Positions 1 to 8,447 of a DNA stretch of 64,000 nt are shown piece by piece; position 1 is the first letter of the stretch, and each line of letters opens with the position of its first letter. The notes beneath the pieces were generated by a model that did not search any database, was not told where the DNA came from, and saw only the letters and a list, made by a program, of their open reading frames with translations. The translations under genes and the position numbers were made by a program. The DNA comes from Mesorhizobium sp. Z1-4 (GTDB lineage Bacteria > Pseudomonadota > Alphaproteobacteria > Rhizobiales > Rhizobiaceae), in NCBI RefSeq assembly GCF_004000235.1, contig NZ_RCIO01000002.1:451501-515500 (forward strand). The letters run 5' to 3'.

Positions 1-213
1 GTCATGGCGGGCGAGCGCTGCCATTGCCAGATAGTCCATGCCGGCGCGCTTTAGCGCGCGGTCGGAAAAGTCGAAGCCGGCCGGTCCGATCACATCGACC
101 CCGACACCCAGGCATGCGCCGAGCCGCAGGATGGCCCCGGTGTTTCCCGCGATGTCGGGCTGATAGAGCGCGAGACGGAACCGGGTCGGGGAAGCGGTTG
201 AACCGGTGTTCAT
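1..213 (-). CDS. trmL: tRNA (cytidine(34)-2'-O)-methyltransferase, N-terminal part
   Basis: Partial gene running off the left edge; only the first 71 codons are visible. The N-terminus carries the SpoU/TrmL signature: FRLALYQPDIAGNTGAI near residue 12, followed by a GVGVDVIGPAGF segment. TrmL 2'-O-methylates the wobble base of tRNA-Leu isoacceptors using SAM and acts as a trefoil-knot dimer. The knot and the SAM-binding C-terminus lie outside the window. Its ATG overlaps the stop codon of soxR by four bases (ATGA), so the two genes are translationally coupled. Confidence 0.85.
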   Translation of the reverse strand, partial: MNTGSTASPTRFRLALYQPDIAGNTGAILRLGACLGVGVDVIGPAGFDFSDRALKRAGMDYLAMAALARHD

Positions 214-659
214 TTCGGCTGCTTGTCGCCCAGCCAGTAGCGCGGGCCGGCGCCCTTGCTTGCAGCCTTGTCGGCCGGATTGACCAATTTGCACTGCCGC
301 ATCGACAGGCAGCCGCAGCCGATGCAGTCCGCCAGACCTTCCTTGAGGCGCTGCAACTCGCCGATGCGTTCGTCGATGCGGTGGGCCCAGCCGGAGGAGA
401 GCTTGTGCCAGTCCGATTTTGTCGGAGTGCGACCATCCGGCAGCTTGGCGAGTTCGGCGCCGATCTCCTCGAGGGTCAGTCCGACCTTTTGGGCGAACAC
501 GATGAACGCGATGCGGCGCAGCGTCGAACGGACGAAACGCCGGTGCGCCGAGCCATTGCGTTCGGAACGGATCAGGCCGCGTTCTTCGTAGAACCGAAGT
601 GCCGACGCTGCGACACCGGACCGCTTCGCGACCGCACCGATTGTGAGAGTGGTTTCCAT
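210..659 (-). CDS. soxR: Redox-sensitive transcriptional activator SoxR
   Basis: MerR-family regulator of 149 aa. The N-terminal winged helix (about residues 5-75) opens with LTIGAVAKRSGVAASALRFY, followed by a dimerisation helix. A [2Fe-2S] cluster motif C112-x2-C115-x-C117-x5-C123 is the diagnostic SoxR feature. The protein senses redox-cycling agents through cluster oxidation and untwists promoters that have an over-long spacer. A matching box lies in the divergent promoter between this gene and the DUF5519 gene, so that gene is the likely target. Outside enteric bacteria SoxR usually controls small sets of efflux or redox genes rather than soxS, and no soxS is present here. Confidence 0.93.
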   Translation of the reverse strand: METTLTIGAVAKRSGVAASALRFYEERGLIRSERNGSAHRRFVRSTLRRIAFIVFAQKVGLTLEEIGAELAKLPDGRTPTKSDWHKLSSGWAHRIDERIGELQRLKEGLADCIGCGCLSMRQCKLVNPADKAASKGAGPRYWLGDKQPK

Positions 660-685
660 GTGCGCCTATTCATCACGATTTGCGC

Positions 686-716
686 TTGACTTCAAGTTAA
701 GTTGAACTTCTATTTG
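686..716 (+). promoter_or_regulatory. SoxR-type promoter and SoxR box
   Basis: The near-palindrome TTCAAGTTAAGTTGAA lies at 691-706 and resembles the SoxR consensus centred on a TTAA core; one symmetric pair is mismatched. It sits between a -35 element TTGACT (686-691) and a -10-like TATTTG (711-716) with a 19-bp spacer. That long spacer is typical of MerR/SoxR-activated promoters. The arrangement predicts SoxR-dependent transcription of the DUF5519 gene at 758. Confidence 0.7.
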
Positions 717-757
717 TCGCGCTCCCGTTCGAAAGACGATTTCAAGGAGCACCCATC

Positions 758-1141
758 ATGGAAAGCAGAAGCCGGTTCGGCCGGCAAATAATCGATGAAG
801 TCGGATCATGGTTCGGTGTCAGCGCCAGTCTGGGGCGGCGGGGCGAGATCCGCTTCAAGGTCAACCGGCACGAAATCGGATATCTGGACAGCGGAAACGC
901 CGCCTTCTTCCGGTTCGAAGGCCCGCTGCGTGCGCAACTGAGGCATGCGGGGCGGGTCGCTGACCACCCGCTTTTTCCGCAAGGCGCGGGGCCGCTGGTG
1001 CGCCGCATCAGCTCGGAAGAGGACGCCCGCGATGTCGTGCGCCTGTTGTGGATCAACTACGAGCTTGCGATCGCCAGGTTCAATCGTCGCGCCGAACGGG
1101 CCGCCATGCCCGCGATGGCGGCCCGGATGGTTGCCAATTGA
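758..1141 (+). CDS. DUF5519 (luciferase-domain-like) family protein
   Basis: Protein of 127 aa with no signal peptide or membrane segment. Residues 30-105 fit the DUF5519 pattern by eye: an EIGYLDSGNAAFFRFEGPL strand region, then LRHAGRVADHPLFP, then an ISSEEDARDVVRLLWINYELA helix. The start is supported by the SD AAGGAG at 744-749. The biochemical function is unknown. The gene sits alone downstream of a SoxR-type promoter, so a role in response to redox-cycling compounds is inferred. The family call rests on pattern recognition and needs a profile search. Confidence 0.7.
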   Translation: MESRSRFGRQIIDEVGSWFGVSASLGRRGEIRFKVNRHEIGYLDSGNAAFFRFEGPLRAQLRHAGRVADHPLFPQGAGPLVRRISSEEDARDVVRLLWINYELAIARFNRRAERAAMPAMAARMVAN

Positions 1142-1699
1142 CAACACTGAGGACGATAGTGGGTCTCCGCGCCGATACGGGCTGGCAAGCACGGGCGCGG
1201 CAGGCTATAAGCCGGCCTCTCGAAACCGAAGCCAATGGAGGCAGTGATGGATAACTGGATGCTCATCGCGACAGCGCGCCTCCGCAGCGGGGCGTTTGCC
1301 TGACGGCGGACTCGGTTCGGACCTTACTGACAATTTCATAACGCGTCGCCGAACTCCGCCGGAACCCCGTTCCGTTTCGAGAGAGTTCATCCATGCACGC
1401 AAGAAATCCCAAGGCCCGCAAGGGTCAAAGCCCGTCGCCGCTCCATCCGCTTTCGTCCGACGCGGCAATACTGCCGGAGCCCGCTCCGCCGACTCCTGAC
1501 AAGAGGCTGTCGGCAGCATTCACCGCCGCGCTTGGCACGGCCGCACCGGCGACCGACAATAAGGACGCCGGGCAAAACAAAACCAAGGGCGGTCACGGCC
1601 GGCCTGACCAGACCAACAAAGCGGCGAAGCCTGCGACGCGACCGGGCTTTTCCGGTCACCGCAGCGGCCACCGCTGAAGCCCAGAGAAGGCATGAGACC
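1142..1699. other. Long mostly non-coding interval
   Basis: 558 bp between the DUF5519 gene and the first ABC exporter. It holds a micro-ORF at 1247-1303 (18 codons, preceded by GGAGG) and a weak 94-codon frame at 1393-1677. I see no clear terminator. The promoter of the ABC exporter operon must lie here, but I could not identify it convincingly. Confidence 0.4.
1393..1677 (+). CDS. Possible small disordered protein, doubtful
   Basis: Open frame of 94 codons giving a Pro/Ala/Thr/Lys-rich, apparently disordered polypeptide with no recognised domain. There is no convincing ribosome-binding site before its ATG. It lies directly upstream of, and in the same direction as, the ABC exporter pair. 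The composition may only reflect the high GC content of the region. I list it because nothing else covers this stretch. Confidence 0.25.
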   Translation: MHARNPKARKGQSPSPLHPLSSDAAILPEPAPPTPDKRLSAAFTAALGTAAPATDNKDAGQNKTKGGHGRPDQTNKAAKPATRPGFSGHRSGHR

Positions 1700-3559
1700 A
1701 TGTTCAAATGGTTTGAAACTCGACTGAACCCGTTCCCGCCCGAGGAACCTGTGCAGCCCCCGCGCAATCTGGCGGCATTCGCCTGGCATTATTCGCGCGG
1801 GGTCTGGCCATGGTTCGCGGTTGTCGGAGGACTGACCGCGATCATCGCGGTCCTTCAGGTGGTTGTGTTCAGCTTCCTGGGAGACATCGTCGACTGGTTG
1901 ACGGGTGCGAATCCCGAGACGTTCCTGCGTGACGAGTTCTGGAGCCTTGCGGGGATGGCGGCGATCGTGCTGCTGCTCCTGCCGGCGCTGGGACTCGTGC
2001 ACAGTCTCATCATGCACCAGACGATCTTCGGAAATTATCCGATGCTCATTCGTTGGAAGGCGCACCGGTATCTGCTGCGGCAGAGCCTTGCCTTTTATCA
2101 GGATGAGTTTGCCGGCCGGGTTGCAACCAAGGTGATGCAAGGCGCGCTTGGCGTGCGCGAGATGGTGACCAAGGCGCTCGACGTCTTTGTGTTTGTTGCA
2201 GTCTATTTCGTCTCGGCCATGGTGCTCGTGGCGAGTTTCGACCTGTGGCTGATGGTGCCGTTCGTTGTCTGGCTGCTCGCATATTCTACACTTCTGCGTC
2301 ACTACCTGCCGAAGTTACGCGACATCTCGGGCAAGCAGGCGGACGCGCGTTCGCTCATGACCGGCCGTGTGGTCGATAGCTACACCAACATCATGACCGT
2401 GAAGCTGTTTGCCCATGCCGGCCGGGAGGAACGGTATGCGCGCGAGGCGATGTCGCAGTTCCTCGATACCGTGCATCCGCAAATGCGCTTTGTGACCAAG
2501 CTCAACTTCGGGCTGAACTTGTCGAATGCGATGCTTCTTGCCGCTGTCGGTGCTGTCGGCATCTGGTCGTGGACCGCGGGCGCGGTGACTGTCGGCGCGA
2601 TTGCCGTTGCCATCGGCCTGGTCATGCGGCTGGAAGGCATGAGCCACTGGATCATGTGGGAACTTGCCGGCGTGTTCGAGAATATCGGCATGGCACAGGA
2701 CGGCATGGACACGATCGCGCGACCGCGGCAGGTCCAGGACAGACCTGCGGCCGAAACACTCGATGTGAAGCGCGGCGAGATTGCGTTCAAGAACGTCCGC
2801 TTCCACTACGGCAAGGAAAAGGGTGTCATTGAGGACCTGACCCTGTCGGTGAAACCCGGCGAGAAGGTCGGTCTTGTCGGCCGGTCCGGCGCCGGCAAAT
2901 CGACGCTGATCAATGTGCTGCTGCGCCTTTACGATGTCGAGGGCGGCAGCATCCTGATCGACGGGCAGGACATAGCCAACGCCACGCAGGACAGCCTGCG
3001 CGCCAATATCGGCATGGTCACGCAGGACACGTCTTTGCTGCACCGCTCGGTGCGCGACAACATTCTCTATGGCCGCCCGGATGCGACCGAGGAGATGATG
3101 ATCGAAGCTGCGAAGCGGGCCGAGGCACATGAGTTCATTCTCGAACTCACCGACCCGAAGGGCCGCAAGGGCTACGACGCCTATGTCGGCGAGCGGGGCG
3201 TGAAGCTTTCGGGCGGGCAGCGGCAGCGTATCGCGATCGCACGCGTCATGCTCAAGGATGCGCCGGTGCTGATACTGGACGAGGCTACGTCGGCGCTCGA
3301 TTCGGAGGTGGAGGAGGCTATTCAGCAGAACCTCTACCGGCTGATGGAAGGCAAGACGGTGATCGCGATTGCGCACCGGCTGTCGACCATTTCGGCTATG
3401 GACCGGCTTGTGGTTCTCGACCAGGGCCACGTGCTGGAGCAGGGCACGCATGACGAGCTTGTCGGCACAGGCGGGCTTTACGCCGAACTGTGGCGCCGGC
3501 AGTCGGGCGGCTTCATCGATGTCGATGCCAATGTGGAACGGCAGGACGCAGCGGAGTAG
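1700..3559 (+). CDS. ABC exporter half-transporter (permease-ATPase fusion), subunit 1
   Basis: 619 aa. An N-terminal type-1 exporter membrane domain (six helices, about residues 30-330) is fused to an ATPase domain (about 365-600). The ATPase has Walker A GRSGAGKST, signature LSGGQRQR, Walker B VLILDEATSALD and an H-loop histidine in AIAHRLST, all intact. The start follows AGAGAAGG at 1683-1690. The next gene encodes a close paralogue, so the two probably form a heterodimeric exporter of the MsbA/multidrug type. The substrate cannot be read from the sequence. Confidence 0.92.
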   Translation: MFKWFETRLNPFPPEEPVQPPRNLAAFAWHYSRGVWPWFAVVGGLTAIIAVLQVVVFSFLGDIVDWLTGANPETFLRDEFWSLAGMAAIVLLLLPALGLVHSLIMHQTIFGNYPMLIRWKAHRYLLRQSLAFYQDEFAGRVATKVMQGALGVREMVTKALDVFVFVAVYFVSAMVLVASFDLWLMVPFVVWLLAYSTLLRHYLPKLRDISGKQADARSLMTGRVVDSYTNIMTVKLFAHAGREERYAREAMSQFLDTVHPQMRFVTKLNFGLNLSNAMLLAAVGAVGIWSWTAGAVTVGAIAVAIGLVMRLEGMSHWIMWELAGVFENIGMAQDGMDTIARPRQVQDRPAAETLDVKRGEIAFKNVRFHYGKEKGVIEDLTLSVKPGEKVGLVGRSGAGKSTLINVLLRLYDVEGGSILIDGQDIANATQDSLRANIGMVTQDTSLLHRSVRDNILYGRPDATEEMMIEAAKRAEAHEFILELTDPKGRKGYDAYVGERGVKLSGGQRQRIAIARVMLKDAPVLILDEATSALDSEVEEAIQQNLYRLMEGKTVIAIAHRLSTISAMDRLVVLDQGHVLEQGTHDELVGTGGLYAELWRRQSGGFIDVDANVERQDAAE

Positions 3560-3620
3560 CCGTTCCTGCTTGACCATCTGGAGCGGTTGCCTTCGAGGGG
3601 TGCGCGCTCCAACTATGATT

Positions 3621-3649
3621 GCCGCCGCGGCCGTCGCGGCCGCGGCGGC
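3621..3649. repeat. Perfect 12-bp GC hairpin between ABC exporter genes
   Basis: GCCGCCGCGGCC (3621-3632) is repeated exactly in inverse at 3638-3649 around a GTCGC loop. No T-run follows, so it is not a standard terminator. It lies 62 bp after the stop of the first ABC gene and 27 bp before the start of the second. It could act as an mRNA stabiliser or attenuator that sets subunit ratio. Confidence 0.7.
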
Positions 3650-3675
3650 GCGTTCCGCAACGAAAAGTGGGTCGG

Positions 3676-5562
3676 ATGAGCGAAGCGAACGGCAAGCGTG
3701 ACCGAATATGGAGCTGGGCCGAAAGGCTCATCGATCCGTTTTCCGACACGGGTCGCGAGGTGCTGCCGCGCGAGGCGCTTCGTTTCATCCTGTTTTTTGC
3801 CAATCAGGCCAAATTCCCGTTCGTGATGCTGCTGGTGATCGGCGGATTGTCCGGGGCGGTCGAGGCCGGCACCTATTGGGCCATCGGCTGGCTGATCGAC
3901 ATTCTGGATGCCACATCGCCGGCGGCGCTTATCGAAGATTACTGGCCGCACCTGACGGCGCTGCTGGTGCTCGTGCTGGTTCTGCGGGCCGCCGTGGTGA
4001 TCGCCGCGGCCGTCGTCGAGCAGCAGATCATCGCGCCGCATTTCTTTCAGCTCGTACGCTGGCAGGCGTTTCGTCGCGTCATCGAGCAGCCCTACGAATT
4101 CTACCAGAACGATTTTGCGGGGCGCATTGCCACCAAGATACTGCAAGGGGGCGAGGCGACGGGCGATTTCATCGTGTCGTCGCTTCAGACGATGTGGTCA
4201 TTTTTCACGTTCCTCGTGCTGGCGGTGACCATATTGACGGCGCTCGATCCGGTCATGGGCCTGGTTATGGTGGTGTGGCTCGCGGCCTATGGCGTGACGG
4301 CCTGGAAGCTGTTGCCGCCGCTGCGCGCCGCAGGCCGCAAGACTGCCGATGAAAGGTCGATCCTGAACGGGCGGCTTGTGGACGCGTTCACCAACATCAT
4401 GGCTGTCAAGCTGTTCGACAGCGGCCGGCGCGAACACGCCTTCGTGCGTGACGGCATGGAACGGTTTCTGCAGGCAGTTCGGAAGCTGACGCGAGCGATC
4501 ACCAAGGTGCGCGCGGCAGTTGCCATCATCAATGGGCTGATGATCGCTGCCGTCGGGATTCTCGTCGTACGGGGATGGATGGCCGGCGGCACCAGCACCG
4601 GCGAGGTGGCGGCGGTCATGGGTCTTTGCCTGCGCCTCAATCAGATGTCGGGCTACGTGATGTTCAATATCAACGGCCTGATCCGCAATTTCGCTACTGT
4701 GCAGGACGCGACGGGAACGATTTCGGTCGAACCCGCCATTCGCGACGCTGCTGACGCGCGGACGATGGAGCGAGCTTCGGGCGACATCGTGTTCGACAAT
4801 GTCACTTTCAACTACGGCAAGGATGCCCACACGCAGGCCGATCGCGTCATTGCCAATCTCGACCTCCATATCCAGCCGGGCGAACGAGTGGCGCTTGTCG
4901 GTCCCTCGGGCGCTGGCAAGACGACGATAGCCAATCTGGCGCTGCGGCTGTTCGATGTCGAAAGCGGCCGGGTATTGCTCGACGGAAACGATATCCGCAC
5001 GCTGACCCAGGGATCGCTGCGCCAGCAGTTCGGAGTCGTGAGCCAGGACCCGATGCTGATGCACCGCTCGATCCGCGACAACATCGCCTATGGCAAACCG
5101 GGATCGAGCGAAGACGAGATCATCGAGGCGGCGAAACGCGCCTCTGCGCATGAGTTCATCATGGGTGTGGCCGACCAGCGCGGCCGCAAAGGTTATGATG
5201 CCCATGTCGGCGAACGCGGCGTAAAGCTGTCGGGCGGCCAGCGGCAGCGAATCGCGATCGCGCGCATGATGCTCAAGAATGCGCCCATACTGATACTGGA
5301 CGAAGCGACATCGGCACTCGATTCCGAAATCGAGGCGGCGATTCAGGAAAACCTGTTCACCATGATGGAAGGCAAGACGGTGATTGCGGTGGCGCACCGG
5401 TTGTCCACGATTGCCGCGCTCGACAGACTTGTCGTTCTCGATGAAGGGCGGATCGTGGAGGAGGGCCGCCATGACCAGCTTCTCGCCCGCGGCGGGCTCT
5501 ACGCGCAGCTGTGGAAACGGCAGTCTGGTGGGTTCCTTCCAAGCCGCCTGGCCGCTGAGTAG
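3676..5562 (+). CDS. ABC exporter half-transporter (permease-ATPase fusion), subunit 2
   Basis: 628 aa, same architecture as the upstream gene: a membrane domain (about 35-335) then an ATPase with Walker A GPSGAGKT, signature LSGGQRQR, Walker B ILILDEATSALD and switch histidine AVAHRLST. The ATP sites look catalytically complete in both subunits, unlike degenerate-site heterodimers. The membrane motif FAGRIATKILQG parallels FAGRVATKVMQG in the first protein, suggesting a local duplication. The ATG at 3676 was preferred over upstream in-frame starts because the protein then begins like its paralogue. Probably co-transcribed with 1700-3559. Confidence 0.92.
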   Translation: MSEANGKRDRIWSWAERLIDPFSDTGREVLPREALRFILFFANQAKFPFVMLLVIGGLSGAVEAGTYWAIGWLIDILDATSPAALIEDYWPHLTALLVLVLVLRAAVVIAAAVVEQQIIAPHFFQLVRWQAFRRVIEQPYEFYQNDFAGRIATKILQGGEATGDFIVSSLQTMWSFFTFLVLAVTILTALDPVMGLVMVVWLAAYGVTAWKLLPPLRAAGRKTADERSILNGRLVDAFTNIMAVKLFDSGRREHAFVRDGMERFLQAVRKLTRAITKVRAAVAIINGLMIAAVGILVVRGWMAGGTSTGEVAAVMGLCLRLNQMSGYVMFNINGLIRNFATVQDATGTISVEPAIRDAADARTMERASGDIVFDNVTFNYGKDAHTQADRVIANLDLHIQPGERVALVGPSGAGKTTIANLALRLFDVESGRVLLDGNDIRTLTQGSLRQQFGVVSQDPMLMHRSIRDNIAYGKPGSSEDEIIEAAKRASAHEFIMGVADQRGRKGYDAHVGERGVKLSGGQRQRIAIARMMLKNAPILILDEATSALDSEIEAAIQENLFTMMEGKTVIAVAHRLSTIAALDRLVVLDEGRIVEEGRHDQLLARGGLYAQLWKRQSGGFLPSRLAAE

Positions 5563-5566
5563 CGCC

Positions 5567-5881
5567 TTGGCGGTTCGCCCTCCCAGCCAATATGCGAGAT
5601 CCGCCATCGGCGGACCGGTCAATACACTCGGGCCGCTCGACCATGAAATCATGGGTGAAAAGGCGGCGTCGCTGGGCCGTGCGGGTGAGCGGGTGCAGCT
5701 GACGCTGCGGCGCTTGAACGAAGGCCGGCCGGAGGCGCGCGACCGGCTGCTCCGCGAGGCGGCACAGGCCGTCTATGCCTATTTTATCCAGCGTGAGCTT
5801 TGCGGCCTCAGGCGCCATGCGGATGTGATCCGCGAATATGCGATTCCCGGCGAAGTGCTCGCCCGGCTGGGCGCCAGCTAA
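5567..5881 (+). CDS. DUF6665 family protein
   Basis: Small soluble alpha-helical protein of about 104 aa. The conserved-looking block starts at LDHEIMGEKAASLGRAG and ends FIQRELCGLRRHADVIREY, recalling DUF6665 proteins of Hyphomicrobiales. The first in-frame ATG (5651) lies inside that block, so I place the start at the TTG at 5567, four bases after the stop of the ABC exporter gene, consistent with translational coupling. If ATG 5651 is used the product is 76 aa. Function unknown. Confidence 0.65.
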   Translation: MAVRPPSQYARSAIGGPVNTLGPLDHEIMGEKAASLGRAGERVQLTLRRLNEGRPEARDRLLREAAQAVYAYFIQRELCGLRRHADVIREYAIPGEVLARLGAS

Positions 5882-5884
5882 CGG

Positions 5885-6229
5885 CTATTCAAGCCACTCG
5901 GTCACGAAATCCTCGTTTTCGTGAATGTCGATCGTTTCCAGCCGGCCCGGCCCCAGGTTTGAAAATTTGTGCGGCAGGCCGGCAGGCACGGTGAGAATCT
6001 GTCCCGCGGTTGCCCGAATTTCGCGGTCGCCAACGGTAAAAAGCGCGTTTCCCGCCTTGATGATGAACGTCTCGGGGTAGGGGTGCGAATGCAGGCGCGG
6101 CCCGCCGCCGACGGTGTCGAAGTCATTGAATATCAGGCATATGCCGGCATCCAGTTGGCGCCCCAGAACTTCGCCGTTCCACTTTTCAGCGTCGCCCGAC
6201 CAAGCAGATTTTTCGATCACCTTCACCAT
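5885..6229 (-). CDS. Cupin domain-containing protein
   Basis: 114 aa single-domain cupin. Motif 1 is around residues 40-60 (GGGPRLHSHPYPETFIIKAG: two His and one Glu as metal ligands); motif 2 is around 75-90 (GQILTVPAGLPHKFSNLG, the fourth ligand His). A small stand-alone cupin of this type binds one metal and could be an isomerase, dioxygenase or sensor; the substrate cannot be inferred. It converges on the DUF6665 gene with three bases between them. Confidence 0.85.
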   Translation of the reverse strand: MVKVIEKSAWSGDAEKWNGEVLGRQLDAGICLIFNDFDTVGGGPRLHSHPYPETFIIKAGNALFTVGDREIRATAGQILTVPAGLPHKFSNLGPGRLETIDIHENEDFVTEWLE

Positions 6230-6538
6230 CCGGCAATCTTATCGCTCGGGCGCACGAGCGTCATGATCCTTCAGCACGGCTGGTTTGGGCCAGAAGCGCA
6301 GGCGGCAACGGCAGCAGCAGCAGCCGAAAAGAGAGGCTGGACCCATATCGCCGGCGGGCCGCGACAAACTGCCCACAACCTGCGCGGGCGTCTGGACAAG
6401 CCTAGCTCACGCGCATAGAACCCAACGCCGAACGCCGGGGGATTCCGCGCGCCGAAATGGCCTGCTTTTCGATACCGAGCGGCCATCGGGCGCAGGCCTC
6501 GTTCCGCCGGCAAGCAATGCCGAAAGGATAGCCATCCC
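6230..6538. other. Intergenic region upstream of petABC
   Basis: 309 bp containing the promoters of the leftward cupin gene and the rightward petABC operon. A weak candidate for petA is TGGACA (6393-6398), a 16-bp spacer and ATAGAA (6415-6420). A short GCA tandem run lies near 6309-6322. No RNA gene or coding frame is supported. Confidence 0.4.
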
Positions 6539-7102
6539 GTGAGCGCGACCGAAACGACCGATCCGAACCGCCGCGACTTTCTCTACATAGCCACAGGAAC
6601 GGCAGGCGCAGTAGGCGCGGCCGGCGTCGCATGGCCCTTCATCGACCAGATGCGCCCGGATGCCTCGACGCTGGCGCTGGCGACTATCGACGTGGATGTT
6701 TCCGGTGTCGAACCCGGCATGTCGATCACCGTGAAATGGCGTGGCAAGCCGGTGTTCATCCGCAACCGCACGCCTGAAGAGGTCGAGGCCGCGAAGTCCG
6801 TTCCGCTCGAAGAGCTGAAAGATCCGGTCGCGCGCAATGCGAATGTTGCATCCGATGCACCGGCCACAGACCTGGAGCGCTCGGCGGGCGAGGGCCGGGA
6901 AAACTGGATCGTCATGATCGGCTCGTGCACGCATCTCGGCTGCGTGCCGCTCGGTCAGGCAGGCGATTTCGGTGGCTGGTTCTGCCCCTGCCACGGTTCG
7001 CACTACGATACGGCCGGCCGCATCCGTAAGGGTCCGGCGCCGGAGAACCTGGCGGTGCCGACGTTCAATTTCATTTCCGAATCCACGATTTCGATCGGCT
7101 GA
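6539..7102 (+). CDS. petA: Ubiquinol-cytochrome c reductase iron-sulfur (Rieske) subunit
   Basis: 187 aa. GTG start at 6539 with SD AAAGGA at 6523-6528. The N-terminus carries a twin-arginine motif (NRRDFLY, residues 10-16) and one hydrophobic anchor (about 17-36), as in Rieske proteins exported by Tat and kept as a membrane anchor. Cluster ligands are C130 and H132 in CTHLGC, and C149 and H152 in CPCHGSH, with C135 and C151 as the disulfide pair. It transfers electrons from ubiquinol to cytochrome c1 in complex III. First gene of petABC. Confidence 0.97.
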   Translation: MSATETTDPNRRDFLYIATGTAGAVGAAGVAWPFIDQMRPDASTLALATIDVDVSGVEPGMSITVKWRGKPVFIRNRTPEEVEAAKSVPLEELKDPVARNANVASDAPATDLERSAGEGRENWIVMIGSCTHLGCVPLGQAGDFGGWFCPCHGSHYDTAGRIRKGPAPENLAVPTFNFISESTISIG

Positions 7103-7121
7103 GGCAGGAGAGGGCACGCAT

Positions 7122-8429
7122 ATGAGTGGCGGACATTCCACCTACGAGCCGAAGACGGGCATTGAACGCTGGATCGACCAGCGTCTGCCGCTGCCGCGGC
7201 TTATGTATGATTCATTCGTGGCCTATCCGGTGCCGCGCAACCTGAACTACGCCTACACATTCGGTGGCATTCTCACCATCATGCTGGTGGCGCAGATTCT
7301 GACCGGCATCGTGCTGGCCATGCACTACACCGCGCATGTCGATCTCGCCTTCAATTCGGTCGAGAAGATCATGCGTGACGTGAACTCCGGCTGGCTGCTG
7401 CGTTATCTGCACGCCAACGGCGCATCGTTCTTCTTCATCGCCGTCTACATCCATATCTTCCGTGGTCTCTACTACGGCTCCTACAAGGCGCCGCGCGAGA
7501 TGCTGTGGATTCTCGGCTGCATCATCTACCTTCTGATGATGGCGACGGGCTTCATGGGTTACGTGCTTCCCTGGGGTCAGATGAGCTTCTGGGGCGCCAC
7601 GGTCATCACCGGGTTCTTCACCGCCATTCCGCTGGTGGGCGATTGGATCCAGCAGCTGCTGCTTGGCGGCTTCGCGGTCGACAACCCGACACTCAACCGC
7701 TTCTTCTCGCTGCATTACCTGCTGCCGTTCATGATTGCCGGCGTTGTAGTTCTGCATGTGTGGGCGCTGCACGTGACGGGTCAGACCAACCCGACCGGGA
7801 TCGAGGTGAAGTCGAAGACCGATACGGTGCCGTTCACGCCGCACGCCACCGCGAAGGACATGTTCGCGATGATCGTGTTCCTGGCTGTGTTCGCCTACTT
7901 CGTCTTCTACATTCCGAACTATCTCGGCCACCCGGACAACTACACCGAAGCCAATCCGTTGAAGACGCCGGCACATATCGTGCCTGAATGGTACTACCTG
8001 CCGTTCTACGCGATCCTGCGTGCGATCACCTTCTCGATCGGGCCGATCGATTCCAAACTCGGCGGCGTGCTCGCCATGTTCGGTTCGATCCTGGTGCTGT
8101 TCTTCGTGCCGTGGCTCGATACCTCGAAGGTGCGTTCGGCGGTCTACCGTCCCTGGTACAAACTGTTCTTCTGGCTCTTCGTTGCCGACGCCATCTTCCT
8201 CGGATGGCTGGGCGCCAAGCCCGCGGAAGGTGCCTACGTGGCCATGGCGCAGATCGGCACTTTCTACTACTTCGCGTTCTTCATCATCATCATGCCCGTG
8301 CTTGGCCTGATCGAAACGCCGAAGCGGCTGCCCAACTCGATCACCGAGGCAGTTCTGGAAAAGAACAAGGGTGGCGAGGCTGCCGCGCAACCGGCTGCCA
8401 GCAATGCATCGCCCGAAACCCGAGGCTGA
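7122..8429 (+). CDS. petB: Cytochrome b of the bc1 complex
   Basis: 435 aa, polytopic. Haem-ligating His pairs lie in the second and fourth helices (LLRYLHANG with [16 protein letters not shown] with LHVWALH). The quinol-site PEWY motif ([12 protein letters not shown]) is present. The length and C-terminal helix set match alphaproteobacterial cytochrome b, with a short Ala-rich tail after the last helix. It carries the low- and high-potential b haems and both quinone sites. It follows petA by 19 bp with an SD (AGGAGAGG) and precedes petC by 18 bp. Confidence 0.97.
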   Translation: MSGGHSTYEPKTGIERWIDQRLPLPRLMYDSFVAYPVPRNLNYAYTFGGILTIMLVAQILTGIVLAMHYTAHVDLAFNSVEKIMRDVNSGWLLRYLHANGASFFFIAVYIHIFRGLYYGSYKAPREMLWILGCIIYLLMMATGFMGYVLPWGQMSFWGATVITGFFTAIPLVGDWIQQLLLGGFAVDNPTLNRFFSLHYLLPFMIAGVVVLHVWALHVTGQTNPTGIEVKSKTDTVPFTPHATAKDMFAMIVFLAVFAYFVFYIPNYLGHPDNYTEANPLKTPAHIVPEWYYLPFYAILRAITFSIGPIDSKLGGVLAMFGSILVLFFVPWLDTSKVRSAVYRPWYKLFFWLFVADAIFLGWLGAKPAEGAYVAMAQIGTFYYFAFFIIIMPVLGLIETPKRLPNSITEAVLEKNKGGEAAAQPAASNASPETRG

Positions 8430-8447
8430 GGCTCGAAAGGACTTCTC

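Noticed and set aside
2315-3577. Long antisense frame over the first ABC exporter gene
   Set aside because: Shadow of a certain gene; composition has no protein-like features.
6309-6322. GCA tandem run as a regulatory repeat
   Set aside because: Only about four units long, expected by chance in GC-rich DNA.
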